Shown: positions 12,872 to 25,091 of the stretch, piece after piece
Layout of the letters: every line of letters begins with the position of its first letter
How positions within the stretch are numbered: the stretch's first letter is position 1
Assembly (NCBI RefSeq): GCF_030253575.1
Contig: NC_080569.1
Location: 5,953,501 to 6,017,500 of the forward strand
Reading direction: 5' to 3'
DNA from: Rhododendron vialii
Lineage: Eukaryota; Streptophyta; Magnoliopsida; Ericales; Ericaceae
DNA length: 64,000 bases
The notes under the pieces: model-generated
What the model saw: the letters and a program-made list of their open reading frames with translations, nothing else
Told to the model about the DNA's origin: nothing
The model's database searches: none
Translations under genes and position numbers: made by a program

Positions 12872-14111
12872 GGTAATAGCTTGGTTTACCTTTGGCGGGA
12901 GTGACAATGGGGTTTCCAATGGAGTGACAGGTAAAGCGGTTGTTGTCTTGCATTTTTCAGATTGAGGTTGGGAGTTGGATATGGACTTTCAACGGATAGG
13001 GTTTCTCTGGTTCTCGACCCTTTTTTCGTTGCCGCAGCTCTATGGTCCCAAATTCTCAATATCGACCGTGGGACCAATAAACTCTCCGGATTTCAAAATC
13101 AAAGATACATTCATTTATTATGATCTTATACACTTAAAGGGGATCATTCAACCTAAAGCCAAACGGCTTTTTTTTTTATTCAAATTTTTTCACATTTGTC
13201 AATTTTTTGTGAATTACTATTTTGTCATGACGAGAAAATTTTAAAAAGTAAAATATATATATTTTTTTTTTGGATAAGGAAAAAAAAAAGTCATTGGCTT
13301 ATTAGGCCGAATGATCGATTTAAATGCAAAAGGTGTGTCTATCCGGTTTGAATGAAATGAATAGACATGACTAAACCGAAAGATGTGACTATTAAAGTTA
13401 AATGAATAAATATGTCTGGTTAATTGCGTGGGGAGCAAACCCACTAACCAACCGGACTAACCCTTAGAGCTATCTCAAGTACACCGTGATTTTTTTTATT
13501 CAACTATTTCTTAACCTAATTTTTAACTTAGGCAGAGTTTTCCTTTCCATCATATAGCAACACATTTATTCTCCTAAAGCCACTTCTAGATTTTATGGTT
13601 TCTCACCAAATATTAGTTTTTGTCACAAGACATTGAATACAAATTACAATCATCATTTTCTCTGTCATTTTAAATTATTTCTCACCTCTTTTAATAGAAC
13701 TTGATGTCTATTTGTCTTTGACCATAATGAAGTTTTCAGTGTTCGACTGTTCAGGCTCAGGGTGAAATTCCTAACGTTTTGTCCATAAATCTATATCATC
13801 AGAAAATAACCATAATAAACGGGAGGGAACAAGAGCCTAACGAAGGAATTATTAACAAAATAGTTTCCCAGTTACAGAAGCTGATTTCCCCTTTCTTTGG
13901 AAACTGCCTACTGATCGATGGAAATATACATACACTGAAATACATGCTTTCTATCTGTCAATTGTCTCTTATAGGACGTTAAGAGAAGACTAAACTGAAT
14001 CATGTACGAAATGTTGGAACTCTATGCAAATGTTCTCTGTAACCAACAAACCTATTGTTGACCTACTGTGTGCAACATGAAAGAGCTATGATAACTACTT
14101 TCATACCTGAC
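12872..14111. other. Intergenic DNA between ZIP4 and the hydrolase
   Basis: This is the promoter side of the hydrolase gene (near 12872) and the 3' flank of ZIP4 (near 14111). No further gene was seen. The sequence is AT-rich with A/T homopolymer runs, for example around 13170 and 13260-13290. Confidence 0.55.
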
Positions 14112-17100
14112 CTAAACATTGCCATTGCCGTGAGATTTCTTTTCGAAGGCATCAAGAAAATCTTCCATGCACGATGTGTAAGTATCCATTCCCGGAACCT
14201 TCCCAGCCAAATCCAGCCCAATACTCATCCACTTCCTTGCTGCCTCAACCTGCCCCAATCTCACAGGCAGGGCTGCCCGGTTCCATGCTGTCATTGCAAG
14301 CCATTTCCCCTCCTCTAGGGGATAGTCTCCTGCCTTCAACCCCACCATAATACGGTACGCTTGCTTATACATACCGTACACCACATCATCATCTGTATCT
14401 CCCTTGTGAATTGCGCATACAGCAATGAGTTTCCTGATAGTTAGAGCAACGCATTGGTAATCTGGTGATTGGGAAGCGAGGAGGGCAGAGAGGCAGGTGT
14501 TCAGAGCAAAGGTGGCCACTTCAGGGTTGGACCGTGGGCCCTGCGAGGCATGGAGGCCAAGTTGAAGGAGATAATTAGGGCTGCAAGATTTTGAGGCGGC
14601 AAACTGTTTTACCAGAAGGAGCTGTTGGGATCCAGTTTCATTGAGCCTTGTATGCAGATCATACGCGTTCAAGGTGTATATGAACAAGAAGTTGGGATCA
14701 ATGGTGGTGATCTCATCACCCTCTACTTGGCTTCCAACAGAGATTGTTGTCAATATCTGCATGATACATTATAAACATTAGATAGGATAGAAGCCACTAC
14801 CCGTACAAGGTTTTATTTAAAAGTAAAATGCAGCCCATCTCTTAGGGCAGCTTTTGGTTTGCTTGAATGACTTAGGAGAAGAACGGAACTCTCAAAGGAA
14901 TGGCCATCCACCTAAAATGGTGAATGATGATTTCATTTGTAATCTAGATTCTGTCTTATTTCTTTTGCCGAACCAGATGTCAGAAGGGGCATTTCAACAG
15001 ATAATCATTTTGTTCCGGTTTCATTCCAGTAAACCCAACCCTGTCTTATAGTAATCGAGGCTAGTTATCATCGTGATGCAGAATTCATAAAAACACAAAA
15101 GGTTAGGTTACAAAACTCCTAATTGTCACCTTTCCGGCTCTGTCTAGCAGTTCAATGGCTTGCTTCACTTCCTTGTCCAACAATGTAGCCTTCCTTTGTT
15201 TCTCATCAGCTATCATAGCAGAAACGGTCAATATCAGCGATTTACAAACCATCACATTGTTCCCTTGTACTTCTCCATCAACCACAACACCATAAAAGTC
15301 TGAAGCCAATCTAAAGAAATCTGCACACAATCCATATTTTTCCTCCTTCCCTACTCTCGTCCCTGTATTCCATGAGTTTACAGCAAGCCAGTCCCGTTCC
15401 CTTCTCCCAACCTCACCTTTCCCAAAGAAGAAATCAGGTCCAAGCTCAGACAACCGCTTATGAGATCGTTTCATGTATACGAGGGTTTCAGACTCATTGC
15501 CAGAGTCTTGTGCGAGAATTGTGATTAGGGTACGCAGCACCATGACCTCTGTTGTGGGCATTGGTTTCCCTGAGGAGTAAAAGTTAAGGAGATTGGATAG
15601 AGAGGAAACTGCAACACGAAGAGCACGACAAGCAATAGCTTCATGGGCTGAAAGAGAGAGGAAGTCAGGAGTGAAGTCAAGGCACGTTGTCATGGCTTGC
15701 ACCTGAGTAATAGCTCCATCGCAATCATTCTTTTGCAAATTGATCTTAAACTGCAAGCACGAATATCAATAAATGCCATATCTGAAGTAAATTGTTAATC
15801 AATACATCTGAAAGAGAATTAAGCAGGTTTATCTGGTGCAGTGACAGAAAGAAAGGGAAGGGCCGAACCTTGAGGAAAGCACTGGCGATGTTGGGTTCAA
15901 GCTGCACAAACAGAAAAGTATCAAGAAAATGGGATGAAATATCACAAAGTTTTTCTCACAATCAACTGAACAAAGAATGAAGATCCTGATTTGTCATTAC
16001 TTCTAGAAATACCTTTTCAGCCTCAGTGATGTACTCTTGAGCTTGATCTAGCTGGGAGAGGCCAAGGTGACAGAGACACAAAACTCTGAAGCCCTTTGCT
16101 CTGAGAACCCTACTCTCTATGTTGTAAGGTACATAAAGCATAGACTTTTCAAACATCTCTGCACTCGTCTCATAATCTTTAGATCGAAAATGGTCTGCAG
16201 CACTGCAAAAAGACAACATTTAAAAAAAATTAAAAAAATAAGAATTAGTTGACATAAGATTTCATTTGTCCGGAAATGCATCAAAGTCTTACCACTACCC
16301 CCTTTTCTGTACTGTCACTGGCAAGACCAATTTTCCATTTCCAGTAATATACTTGTGGTGAATTAGTGACATGAAAGCTTACGTAGCAAGTTGCAGGTTA
16401 ACTTTCACATCATCTGTGGTAAACACAATGCCCTCACCACCCACCCCACCATCATAAACGAACAATGAGCACAGGAATCATAACAATACGATTACGAAGA
16501 GCACAAGCATGCAAACAGGTACATTGTATGCCAAGGTGATATGCGATGTGAAACTAAAGGAGTGAAGATGATGTTCAGAAGGGCAAGTCATCAAGCCACC
16601 ATGGATGATGTAGTTAGATGGTTTGTAAACCTTAGAAGTTAGAACCATGGTTCTACAAATTAAGGTTACATATGCAATATAAGAATTCGCACAGGAAAAA
16701 AATACTTTAAAGTGGATATTGATGGAACTCTGGAAAACCATTAGGCCAGTCCAGGAGTCACAGCACCTTAAAAATATGCTGAAGAAACTTCTTTCACAAG
16801 TCCTAAGTTTGCCTTCCCAGAATACCTATGACAACTTTTGGCTAGTCCAGGAGCCACAAGCCCGTACAAACAAAGAAGCAGCTGTAATGCAAGATTACAT
16901 TCATTTGACCTCATAACCATTTTCGACTTCTATTACACAACTCAAATTTCCTAGCTTTGCATACCAGCTTACGACAGGTTTTCTTCCTGCAAACGCGAGT
17001 GAGTGGAAACTTTGGCTGCCTCCTGTTATTCAAGTGGAGTTGTCCAAACATTTGAGTCACTCCACTTACCAACGAAACAAACAGGCAGACAACATAGCAC

Positions 17101-19105
17101 TTAGTTGCGGATCAAAAAAAAACATAGCACTTAAGCAAAAAGAAGATGACAAGAGAAATTCTGTTATAATCATGAGAAGTTGACAGTTATTCAAAGTCTT
17201 GGGTGGTAAAAGGAATTGAATAATTTTCCATCCAATTATAGGCACTCTATGTTACAGAACAAACTCCTAAAATTGTTGGGTCGTGACCCCAACCCCGATT
17301 CCGTACCCCAAGCACAAGCACGCAAACACAACCAAGCACAAACACGAGAGATGCGAGGAAAAACTCTGTATATGTATTATTCACAAAACAAATACAATAT
17401 ATATGAAAAAACCTCTCCGGCACGCCAAAACCCAGGTGCCATCACTCCTCTCTCTCTCTCCCTCATTCCGGTGCCCTCCTGACAGTATCTCCGAACCTCT
17501 CCGAGGAGCCCGGCTCCTCCCGAAGGAGTAGCCTCACGCTCACACTCTCTCTGCTCATTCTCTCTGTCTCACAGCACACACACACTCCACTGCCTAAGGC
17601 AGTCAACAAAACAAAGGGATTTTATCCCCTACATCTCACACCCACTCCACTTGGTTGTACCCAACAAAAATAAGTAAATACTATCTGTTTTTTATTCGCT
17701 AGGATAGCAATATCAGCTCCAAATAAACGAAACTATTCTTACAAAGTGAGATTCAGCAGGAAAAAATTTGAATGATTTACCAGTTCCAGAGAACGGCATG
17801 CATTGTTGTCCTCTCTTTAATAGCTTCCTCCCCAACAAAAAGAGCCACCACCCTCTCATCCGAAACCACTTCAGCCACCACCTTAGCCCTAACCCTCGAC
17901 CCCTCGACGGTCACACCATCCCCAACCAACCTCCTAACCACCCTAATCGCCGCACCCGCACTTACATGGCATCTCCCCAGAAGTCCCAAAAACACACCCT
18001 TCGCTGTCTCCGCCCCGGCCGCTCCCGCCGCCTGGAAATACGATTCCACCGCGGACACCCAAACGCCCTCCGGAACCCCTTTATTTACCACCATGCCCTT
18101 CAGCTCCTTCTCAGCCTCCCCAAATCTCCCCAACCCTAACCACGCCTTCATCGCCAACACACTCAAACTCGGATGATCATCTCCACCACCGCTACTACTC
18201 TCCCTCAACACCTTAACGCACTTCAACACGCTCTCGAACTCATCTCTCTGCAAATGCGACGCCGCGATAAACCTAAGCGTCTTAGACCTCATATTCTTCA
18301 GAGCTAGGGTTTCATCCCTCCTCTTCACGATCCTCATCCCTTTCTCGCACAGATCCAGAGCCTCGTTCATCAACTTCAGCCCTTCGTTCACGCCGCATGA
18401 CTCGTTACTCGACAGCGCGATCTTGCCGAACGCCAAGTACTGATTGGCTAAGGCCTTGTAGCTCTCCGCGCATCCGAATAGTACGGTTTTCGCCCGGTTC
18501 AGTAACGCGATCGCTAGGTTTCGGTCCGAAACTTCCCACGCTGATCTCGACCTCGCGATGTTCAGACCTAGGAGGAGTTTTCGCTCTTCGTTGTCAGTTA
18601 CGGAGGCTATATCGATTCTAGCGGTGAGATCGGTGGCTTTCTCGAAGCAATTGTTGGCCAGGTCGAACTTGTTAAGGTCGTGCCAGATGAGACCGGTCTT
18701 GTAGAAGAACGAGGCAGACTTGAACGCGGGGGATGGGACACCGACGACGTCGTTGGCGAGGAAGAGGAGATCGGCGGAGATTTGGCGGAGATTGGCGTGT
18801 TGTTCGGTGAATTTGGCGGAGGAGGAGGGACGGACGGCGGAGGCGTTAGCAAGGTCGACGCAGGAGTTCCAGAGGCGGTAGCTGAGCTTCCAGACGTGAA
18901 GCTTGACGGAGTTGGGGAAGGGAGAGAGGGAGGTGAGCTGAGTGAGGCGGAGGCGGAGGTCGGTGAGGAGAGGCTCGGGGAAGGGGGATTCCGGCGAGTG
19001 GCGTTCGAGGTCCTTGATTGATGACTCGATTTGGGAGAGCAGGTGGGAGTGGGGCTCGTTGAGGCTGTGGCGGTGGTCCGGCGAGGAGATCTCGGCGATT
19101 CTCAT
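14112..19105 (-). CDS. ZIP4: ZIP4/SPO22 homolog, TPR protein of meiotic crossover formation
   Basis: The exons are 19105-17781, 16202-16013, 15901-15869 (only 33 bp), 15750-15130 and 14756-14112. They join in phase to 937 aa, about the size I recall for Arabidopsis ZIP4. The start [10 protein letters not shown] and the motif [18 protein letters not shown] across the first intron are recognisable ZIP4 sequence. The protein is a chain of helical TPR-like units with the SPO22 region in the first half. In plants and yeast, ZIP4 is a ZMM protein that acts as a hub on the synaptonemal complex axis and is needed for class I (interfering) crossovers; loss gives univalents and sterility. The first exon is markedly GC-richer than the others. 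The first intron (1.6 kb) carries a solo LTR on the opposite strand sense. No frame damage was seen. Confidence 0.95.
17274..17666 (+). mobile_element. Solo LTR (393 bp) in ZIP4 intron 1
   Basis: The element begins TGTTGGGTCGTGACCCC and ends TTGTACCCAACA, so it has the TG...CA termini of an LTR within a short inverted repeat. It is flanked by a perfect 5-bp duplication, AAAAT (17269-17273 and 17667-17671). There is no internal retroelement domain or second LTR. It is the same family as 22464-22849. Orientation is arbitrary, set by the TG end on the plus strand. Confidence 0.85.
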
Positions 19106-20335
19106 GGTTAGAGAGGGAAGTCGGTGGCCGGAGACGGAATATGAGGATTGTCTTGGAGGGAAGGGAATCGTACGTCTGTTTTTTTTTAAAAAGGGAGGGA
19201 AATTGTTCTTTGAAATCCGTTACGGAAATCGATTTGTATATTTATAGGAGGTTAGGAGGTCTTTGAAATAACATAATCGATTTGTATATTATAAGGTACA
19301 AACACACAAGAAAATTGGCTCACGAGAAATGCGAAGAAAGTGAATTCTTTTCTCTTGCGCGGTGAAAGAAAGAAAATAAAAGGAAATTGCGAGAAAAATT
19401 AATTTATCTTGTTTGGCTTCAAGAGGAAAATGGTAAAAAAAGAAATTGTCTTTTCCTTATAACTGTGTGGGGGATTTTTTCACCCATTTTTCTCTCCATA
19501 ACTTTCATTTCCTTCATATTTTCTTTTTCTTTTCCTTAAATAGAAACCAAACAACCCTTAAAGAATTTTTTTTTATTTTCCTCTCTTTTCTTCCATTTTC
19601 CATGGGTTCCAAACAGACCTTTAAAATGACCACAAAGAAATCAAGCAACGAAATTTAGTATCGTAATGCCCTACGATCCGCTATGTAATTCCCACGAGTG
19701 CTCAAGAATGTCTGAATGGAGTTAAGAATGAGTTCCTCTATCTCTGTGATGCGACGATGGCGTTGAATAAATTAGGTAAGCTCGATTGCGTGTTGGACAT
19801 ATAACCGTTGAAAATATGACCTTTCGTTTAAATTTTTTAATAATTTCTGATTTTATGATAGTACCAAGATCGAAAGAAAGAATAGTTTAATGCAATAAAA
19901 TTAGAATAGAAAGCCTGATGCAATGTGCTATTAAAAAAGTGACTAATTAAAGTAGAAAAAATGATTTTTGAGGTTAAATTTGGTCCAAAATTTGCCGAGG
20001 CTAATGAGAATGCTCTTATCGAACAAATGACTACATAGTATTTTTTTGGTGATTCTATGTGGATTACATAGTAAATTTTGTCACTTTCATCAATTTACAT
20101 GAATCCATTTTGTGATACAAAAGTGAACACTCGATATTGCATTTGTCATAAAAGGAGATGCAGACAAAGAGATTGTTATCAAAGATCTGTTACGTCACTA
20201 TGTACAAGTACGTATTCCTTTCTTTGGTTAACGTACACGTGCGTATTCAATACAAAATGCCTCCACAACTGCAAAGCTGCATATACAAAGCTTCTATCCT
20301 CAGGCCAAACAATGGGTTACGCTTAAATAAATTGG
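19106..20335. other. Intergenic DNA: ZIP4 promoter side and formin 3' flank
   Basis: No gene was seen. A MITE-like arm lies at roughly 19410-19630: GTTTGGCTTCAAGAGGAAAA on the left, and TTCCATGGGTTCCAAACAGACC on the right. It resembles the element at 6185-6374. The remainder is AT-rich. Confidence 0.5.
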
Positions 20336-23300
20336 CTAAGAAGATGAGCCTTCATCATTATCATCATCATCGAAAGAACTGTAATTCCGCCTTCTTGGGA
20401 ATCCGCTATTTACCGGCTGCAACAATGGGTTCACCGGAAGAGGGAACTTATGCGTAGAACTGATAACAGTCCGCTCATTGATCATTCCAACTTCACTGCA
20501 AACCCGATCAAGAATCGTTAAAAAATCCCTCACCACCGTGAAGATTCTAAATGGGTGCGCTTCTTCCTTGGCCGAGCATCCGTGGAAGAATTCAGTTATC
20601 TCCTTCACTAGCGAAAGAGCAACGTTCTTTAGCGCTTGAACCCTAAAAATCTGATCCTCTGCTGTTCTTGTAAACCTTTTCATTGACTCTGAGAACTTTC
20701 CGATGCTCTTGTTTAACCCCCTTTCTCCCTCTAATCGAGCGATTTCTTGGATATTCTCAATTCCTTTGGAAAGCTTCGCTACGTCGCCAATAAGCATGTC
20801 TGAATCCATGGCAGCAGCTTTCTTCACGTTTCTTAGCTCTGAGCTGAGACTGGAAACGACTTTGAGGCCGACCTTCCTACACTTGGCGTCAGCATCTATA
20901 GTGGTGTTAGGGTATTGGTTTCCACCTGAAAAGTGGCCCCCCTCGGTTCTTATCATTTCCTGCACGACAAAATGCAAGAGAGTGGTTTTGCCATCGGCAC
21001 CCTTGACGTCAACAAGCCTCAGAAGTGTGTCAAGCTTGAAGGCATGGGCATCGCCGCGCTTTGTCCCCTTGTTCATCCGGTTTCCGGTCTTCAGAACAGC
21101 TTCTAGAAGCTTCAGAAACATCCTGCTGTTCCTTAATTCTTCACAGGCTGCCTGTTTGTTTTTTGGCAAAAAAACTGTGTCAGATTAATATGTAATCCTA
21201 ATGTGAAGCCAACAATCTACGAATAGCACCAATGTAACAACTTTGCTTCATTAACAATGAAACAAAAGGAATTCAAATACTTGGACAACAGTCTCAATGT
21301 AAGATTAAGCGAATATTGCAGATAGTATTTAGTTTGGATCAACCAGCTCGTTTATAAGAACAAGATAGGAATTTATGAACTAGAAATGAATGTGCGGGCT
21401 TCCGTAGCCAAATTTGGGGTCATGTCTTCCCAATGATTTTTCATTGATGGGAAACAAGTTCTAAGAATCCTACACAAATAAATCAGATAAAAACAGCTAG
21501 GAAAGGTGATTGATTTACCTCAAGAATTTCAAATGACTTTCTGAGGTACGCAACATCAGATTCAAAATTAGCTCTGTAGAGCATTGCATCCACTTTTTTA
21601 AATGCAAAAGGTATATCAAGCATGGCCTTAAGAAATCTCTCGGCAGGCCCAAGTTTGAATGGTGAGTCATCTTTGTGCTCTTTCAGTCTACGTTCTTCAT
21701 CCTTAGTAGGAGCCATCTTCAACAAACTTTCAAGAAGCTCAGTCCCAAGAGCATCAATGCCTGTAAACAAGTGCCCAAAAAATTCAGTTAGCAAATTGCT
21801 TGACGTACATTCGGAAGCTAAGAAAGGCTTCAGTTGCTATAATCAGGACAAGCAAAGTCTATACTCAATGAGAAGATGAATCTTGTGTGTGTGTGTGTGC
21901 GTGCACGCGTGCATGGAGAGAGAGGCAATCCTGATTCCTGAGTGAAAGATGTCATAAATTATTGGATCTTTCCCTGTCGAATTCTTACGGCACTAGGAAA
22001 GTTTCAATAACATGGCAACACCAATCTCTTGATTCAGAAAGAACTTGAAGGGCTTACAGTAAACAAATGGCCATTGGTTGAGGAAATGAAATATTTTATA
22101 AGTATTCACGGATATAGGAATAAGGAATAGAATTAGAGCAACGGCTCTCCACAGAGAGAAGGAATGGATTGTGTGTGATGTTATAGGGATTTCTCGAAAT
22201 GCATGAAGTGCTAAACTGCTAGCGTTGGGCACTCAGACACTTAGGTAAGGTAAGAGAAGTGTGTCTGAGATTTATATTTTGACATTCACCCAGGAAGAAT
22301 GTTTACATTCTAAGTGTAGTGTGAAAAAACACTAAATTGCAATGAAGTTTGAAGCCTTGTCAACACAATTTAGAGAGAAAAGAAATACATCGCAATGTCC
22401 ATGCGTCCTTGACATGAAAAAATGAGGAAATCATTCAATCTTTTTCCATTTATGGAGCAAGAATGTTGGGTCGTGACCCCGACCCCGATTCACACCTCCA
22501 AGCACAAGCACAAAAATAAACCAAGCACAAACGAGAGATATCCGAGGAAAATTCCACTATGTATATAAATCACATATATACAAGTAAGAAAAACCTCACC
22601 GGGATAGCCACAAGCCGGCTTCCCCACTCCTCTCTCTCTCCCTCACTCCGATGGCTCTCCGACAGTCTCTCCAGGCATCTCTGAGGAGCACCGCTTCTCC
22701 CAAAGGAAGAGCCCTCACCGCTCAACTCTCCCTCGCCCTCTCTGTCTCAGCACACACACACACACACACTGCACACACTGCACTTTTGATACCACAAGGG
22801 GGAGTGATCCCCTGTGGTCACACCCACCCACTAAGGGTGTACCCCAACAAAGAATAAATTGTAGCAAATGCAAAGGGATCATGAATGGCTGCCCAAATAG
22901 AGTATTTCTTCGACTAGGTAACCAATAACTGTAAATGATGAAGAAAAAGGAGTAGAATCAGTGGACTGTGGATTACTTGCCAGTGGATGGTCCATTTGAA
23001 CACAAGGCACCCTATATAGCATATAGGCCAACAGAATTACGCGGTAAGAACAAATGCCGTAAAGATTTCTCACTAGTCTGGATGAAGATTCAAGATGTGT
23101 AGACAATAAAAAATGTTCAAACACTAACCAAATACAGTAATGCCATCAAAACCAACCATGTTCATCTTTCATAGGGCTCAAGTTACTGCACAAATGCATC
23201 TAAAATTGGAGAACACGTTAGGAAAAAACACACAGGACTTGCCTTCTGAAAGGGCTTCACAAACTTGGTCAGTAGTTACATTTAGTGCCCTCAGAGAAAT

Positions 23301-25091
23301 TGCAATGTTTTGGGCCTTCTTCGGATCAAGCACCCTACTCTCCTGGTTTGGTGAGGGAAGAACTGGACGTCCAGTTGATTCCTTCGAATTCGATTTTGGA
23401 GCATCTACAACGAACAATGACTCGATCATCTCCTCGTTCAATCTGCAACCAACAAACCAAATTCCTACGCTTACCAGAAGACAAACAAACTAACCGAAAC
23501 ACATCCAACATTTCACCAGAATAACCAGGTCAGTCAAAAGTTTTATAAGTCTCACAGCCTACCTAAAAGAGCTCGAATTCAGTTGATCCCACACTGTCTT
23601 GCAACCAGAACTCGCTCTCACTTTGTCCCAGTGCAGCGGCTTCAACTTGGGTTTCTGAGTCTCCTCATTCTTCCCCACACTTTTAGAATTAGCAGGCAAT
23701 TCGATTGGAGAAACCAAAGGTGGTTTCAAAGGTGTAATTAGACCCGGTGGTTTCAAAATCGGCTGACTAATCGCTGAACTAGAAACTAATCTTTCCCTGC
23801 CACCTCCCGGCAGCAGAGGGGGCCGCGGTGGTGGTGGCGGCGGCCGTGGCGCAACAGATACCGGCACAGGCTTCTGAATTGAATTTTCGAGTCTCGCCGA
23901 AGATTCCATATGCTGGTATATCGGGTTAGATACAAATTGTAATGACTCTGGGTTTTGATTCGAACTTCCAGCATTGCTAACTAACTCTGTATTCTCCATC
24001 AGATTCGACGAAGAGGAATCTGATGGAGTATTCTTACCACGACTACTACTACCTAACCGACTCCAAACAACATTGTAAACTCTCACCGGGGACTGTTCTG
24101 CATTACTGAAAGAAGCATTCGACGTTCGTGGGGACGAATCTAGGCTCTCCTCTAAATCTCTACGCAGGTTAGCCAATTGGGTCGTAACAGGTTGTTGTTG
24201 CGGCGGCGGCGGCGGCGGAGCGGTCTGCACCGCCGTTAATTCGGGCGATTTGGGTCTTGAGCTTATAGGACTCAAACTTACCGGTGGAGAAGTGCTCAAA
24301 GACACCGACCGAGTGGAATACGACGACGTAGAAGAACTTGACTCGCTGCTACTTCCTTCAAGATTCTCCGCCGCCGCCGCCGATCTAGTTCCGTTCGAGC
24401 TCTCGCGGGCGCCGGAAAACTCTCCCGGCGAGAAAAACACGTCTTCTTCGGCATTCGGGCGATTTTTCCGGTGGCCGAGCGGCGGCAGGGGGCGGAGCTC
24501 CGGCGAGTCGGGTTTCCTAGAGCTCTCGGCCGGGGCAAGGAGAGGGTTGACGCCGCAGCGAGAGTCGACGATGGTGCCGAGGAGGAGAAACTCCGAGGAA
24601 GTCGGCGGCGACCTTCCGACGCGCCTCGGAGGACCGCTGGGCCGGGAAAAAACCCTGAGGCTGTAATCCGACCTGGTGGTGCTGGTTTTGGCGTCGTTGA
24701 AGTTGCGGTGGCGCCTGCGGCGGAGGTAGAGGAAGAGGGCGACGGCGGCGAGGAGGACGGCGGCGGAGGCGGTGAGGAAGAGGATGGAGGCGAGAGAGGT
24801 GGTGGGTTTGGGTGAGTGGGGGACGGAGGAGAGGTTGTCGGGGACGGAGGTGGCCGAGGGAGGAGGCGGCGGTGGGGGAGGTGGAGGTGGGGAGGGTATG
24901 GAAGGGAAAAAGGGGGGTTGGTTGGGGGTAGAAGGGGGGGTGGGGGGGGAGGGGGGGGGGGGGGTCGGTGAGGGGGAGGAGGCTTGTGGGAAGAAGGATT
25001 GTTGGAGGGAACGGCGGCGGGTGGGGGTGGAAGTAGAAGTGGTGGGAGAGAGGAGGAGGAGGAGGAGGGAGGAGAGAGGGGATGGGGGCAT
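20336..25091 (-). CDS. Class I formin (membrane-anchored actin nucleator), FH1/FH2-like
   Basis: The exons are 25091-23563, 23442-23243, 21760-21519 and 21151-20336, giving 928 aa. Residues 1-20 look like a signal peptide ([14 protein letters not shown]). A Pro-rich outside segment with a run of 11 prolines comes next, then a membrane helix at about 100-125 followed by RRRRHR. A Ser-rich linker and the FH1 proline clusters (around 415-440) lead to the FH2 domain from about residue 480 ([16 protein letters not shown]) to about 890, including [19 protein letters not shown]. Class I plant formins sit in the plasma membrane, bind the wall side, and nucleate and bundle actin. Intron 2 starts with GC instead of GT (GAAG|GCAAGT), needed for frame. 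That intron holds a solo LTR. Which Arabidopsis FH number it matches I cannot say. Confidence 0.93.
22464..22849 (+). mobile_element. Solo LTR (386 bp) in formin intron 2
   Basis: The element begins TGTTGGGTCGTGACCCCGAC and ends GTACCCCAACA, flanked by the perfect 5-bp duplication AAGAA (22459-22463 and 22850-22854). It aligns along its length with the solo LTR at 17274-17666, including the CCAAGCACAAGCAC, CTCTCTCTCCCTC and CTCTGTCTCA(G)CACACAC segments, so both are one family in the same orientation. Confidence 0.85.

Noticed and set aside
17274-17666. Cassandra-type TRIM (LTR carrying a 5S rRNA promoter)
   Set aside because: Size would fit, but no 5S-like box is present and no second LTR, so the call is a solo LTR of another family.
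17772-19247. Plus-strand and alternative-frame open reading frames over ZIP4 exon 1
   Set aside because: The GC-rich first exon has few stops in any frame; only the minus frame matches ZIP4 and continues across introns.
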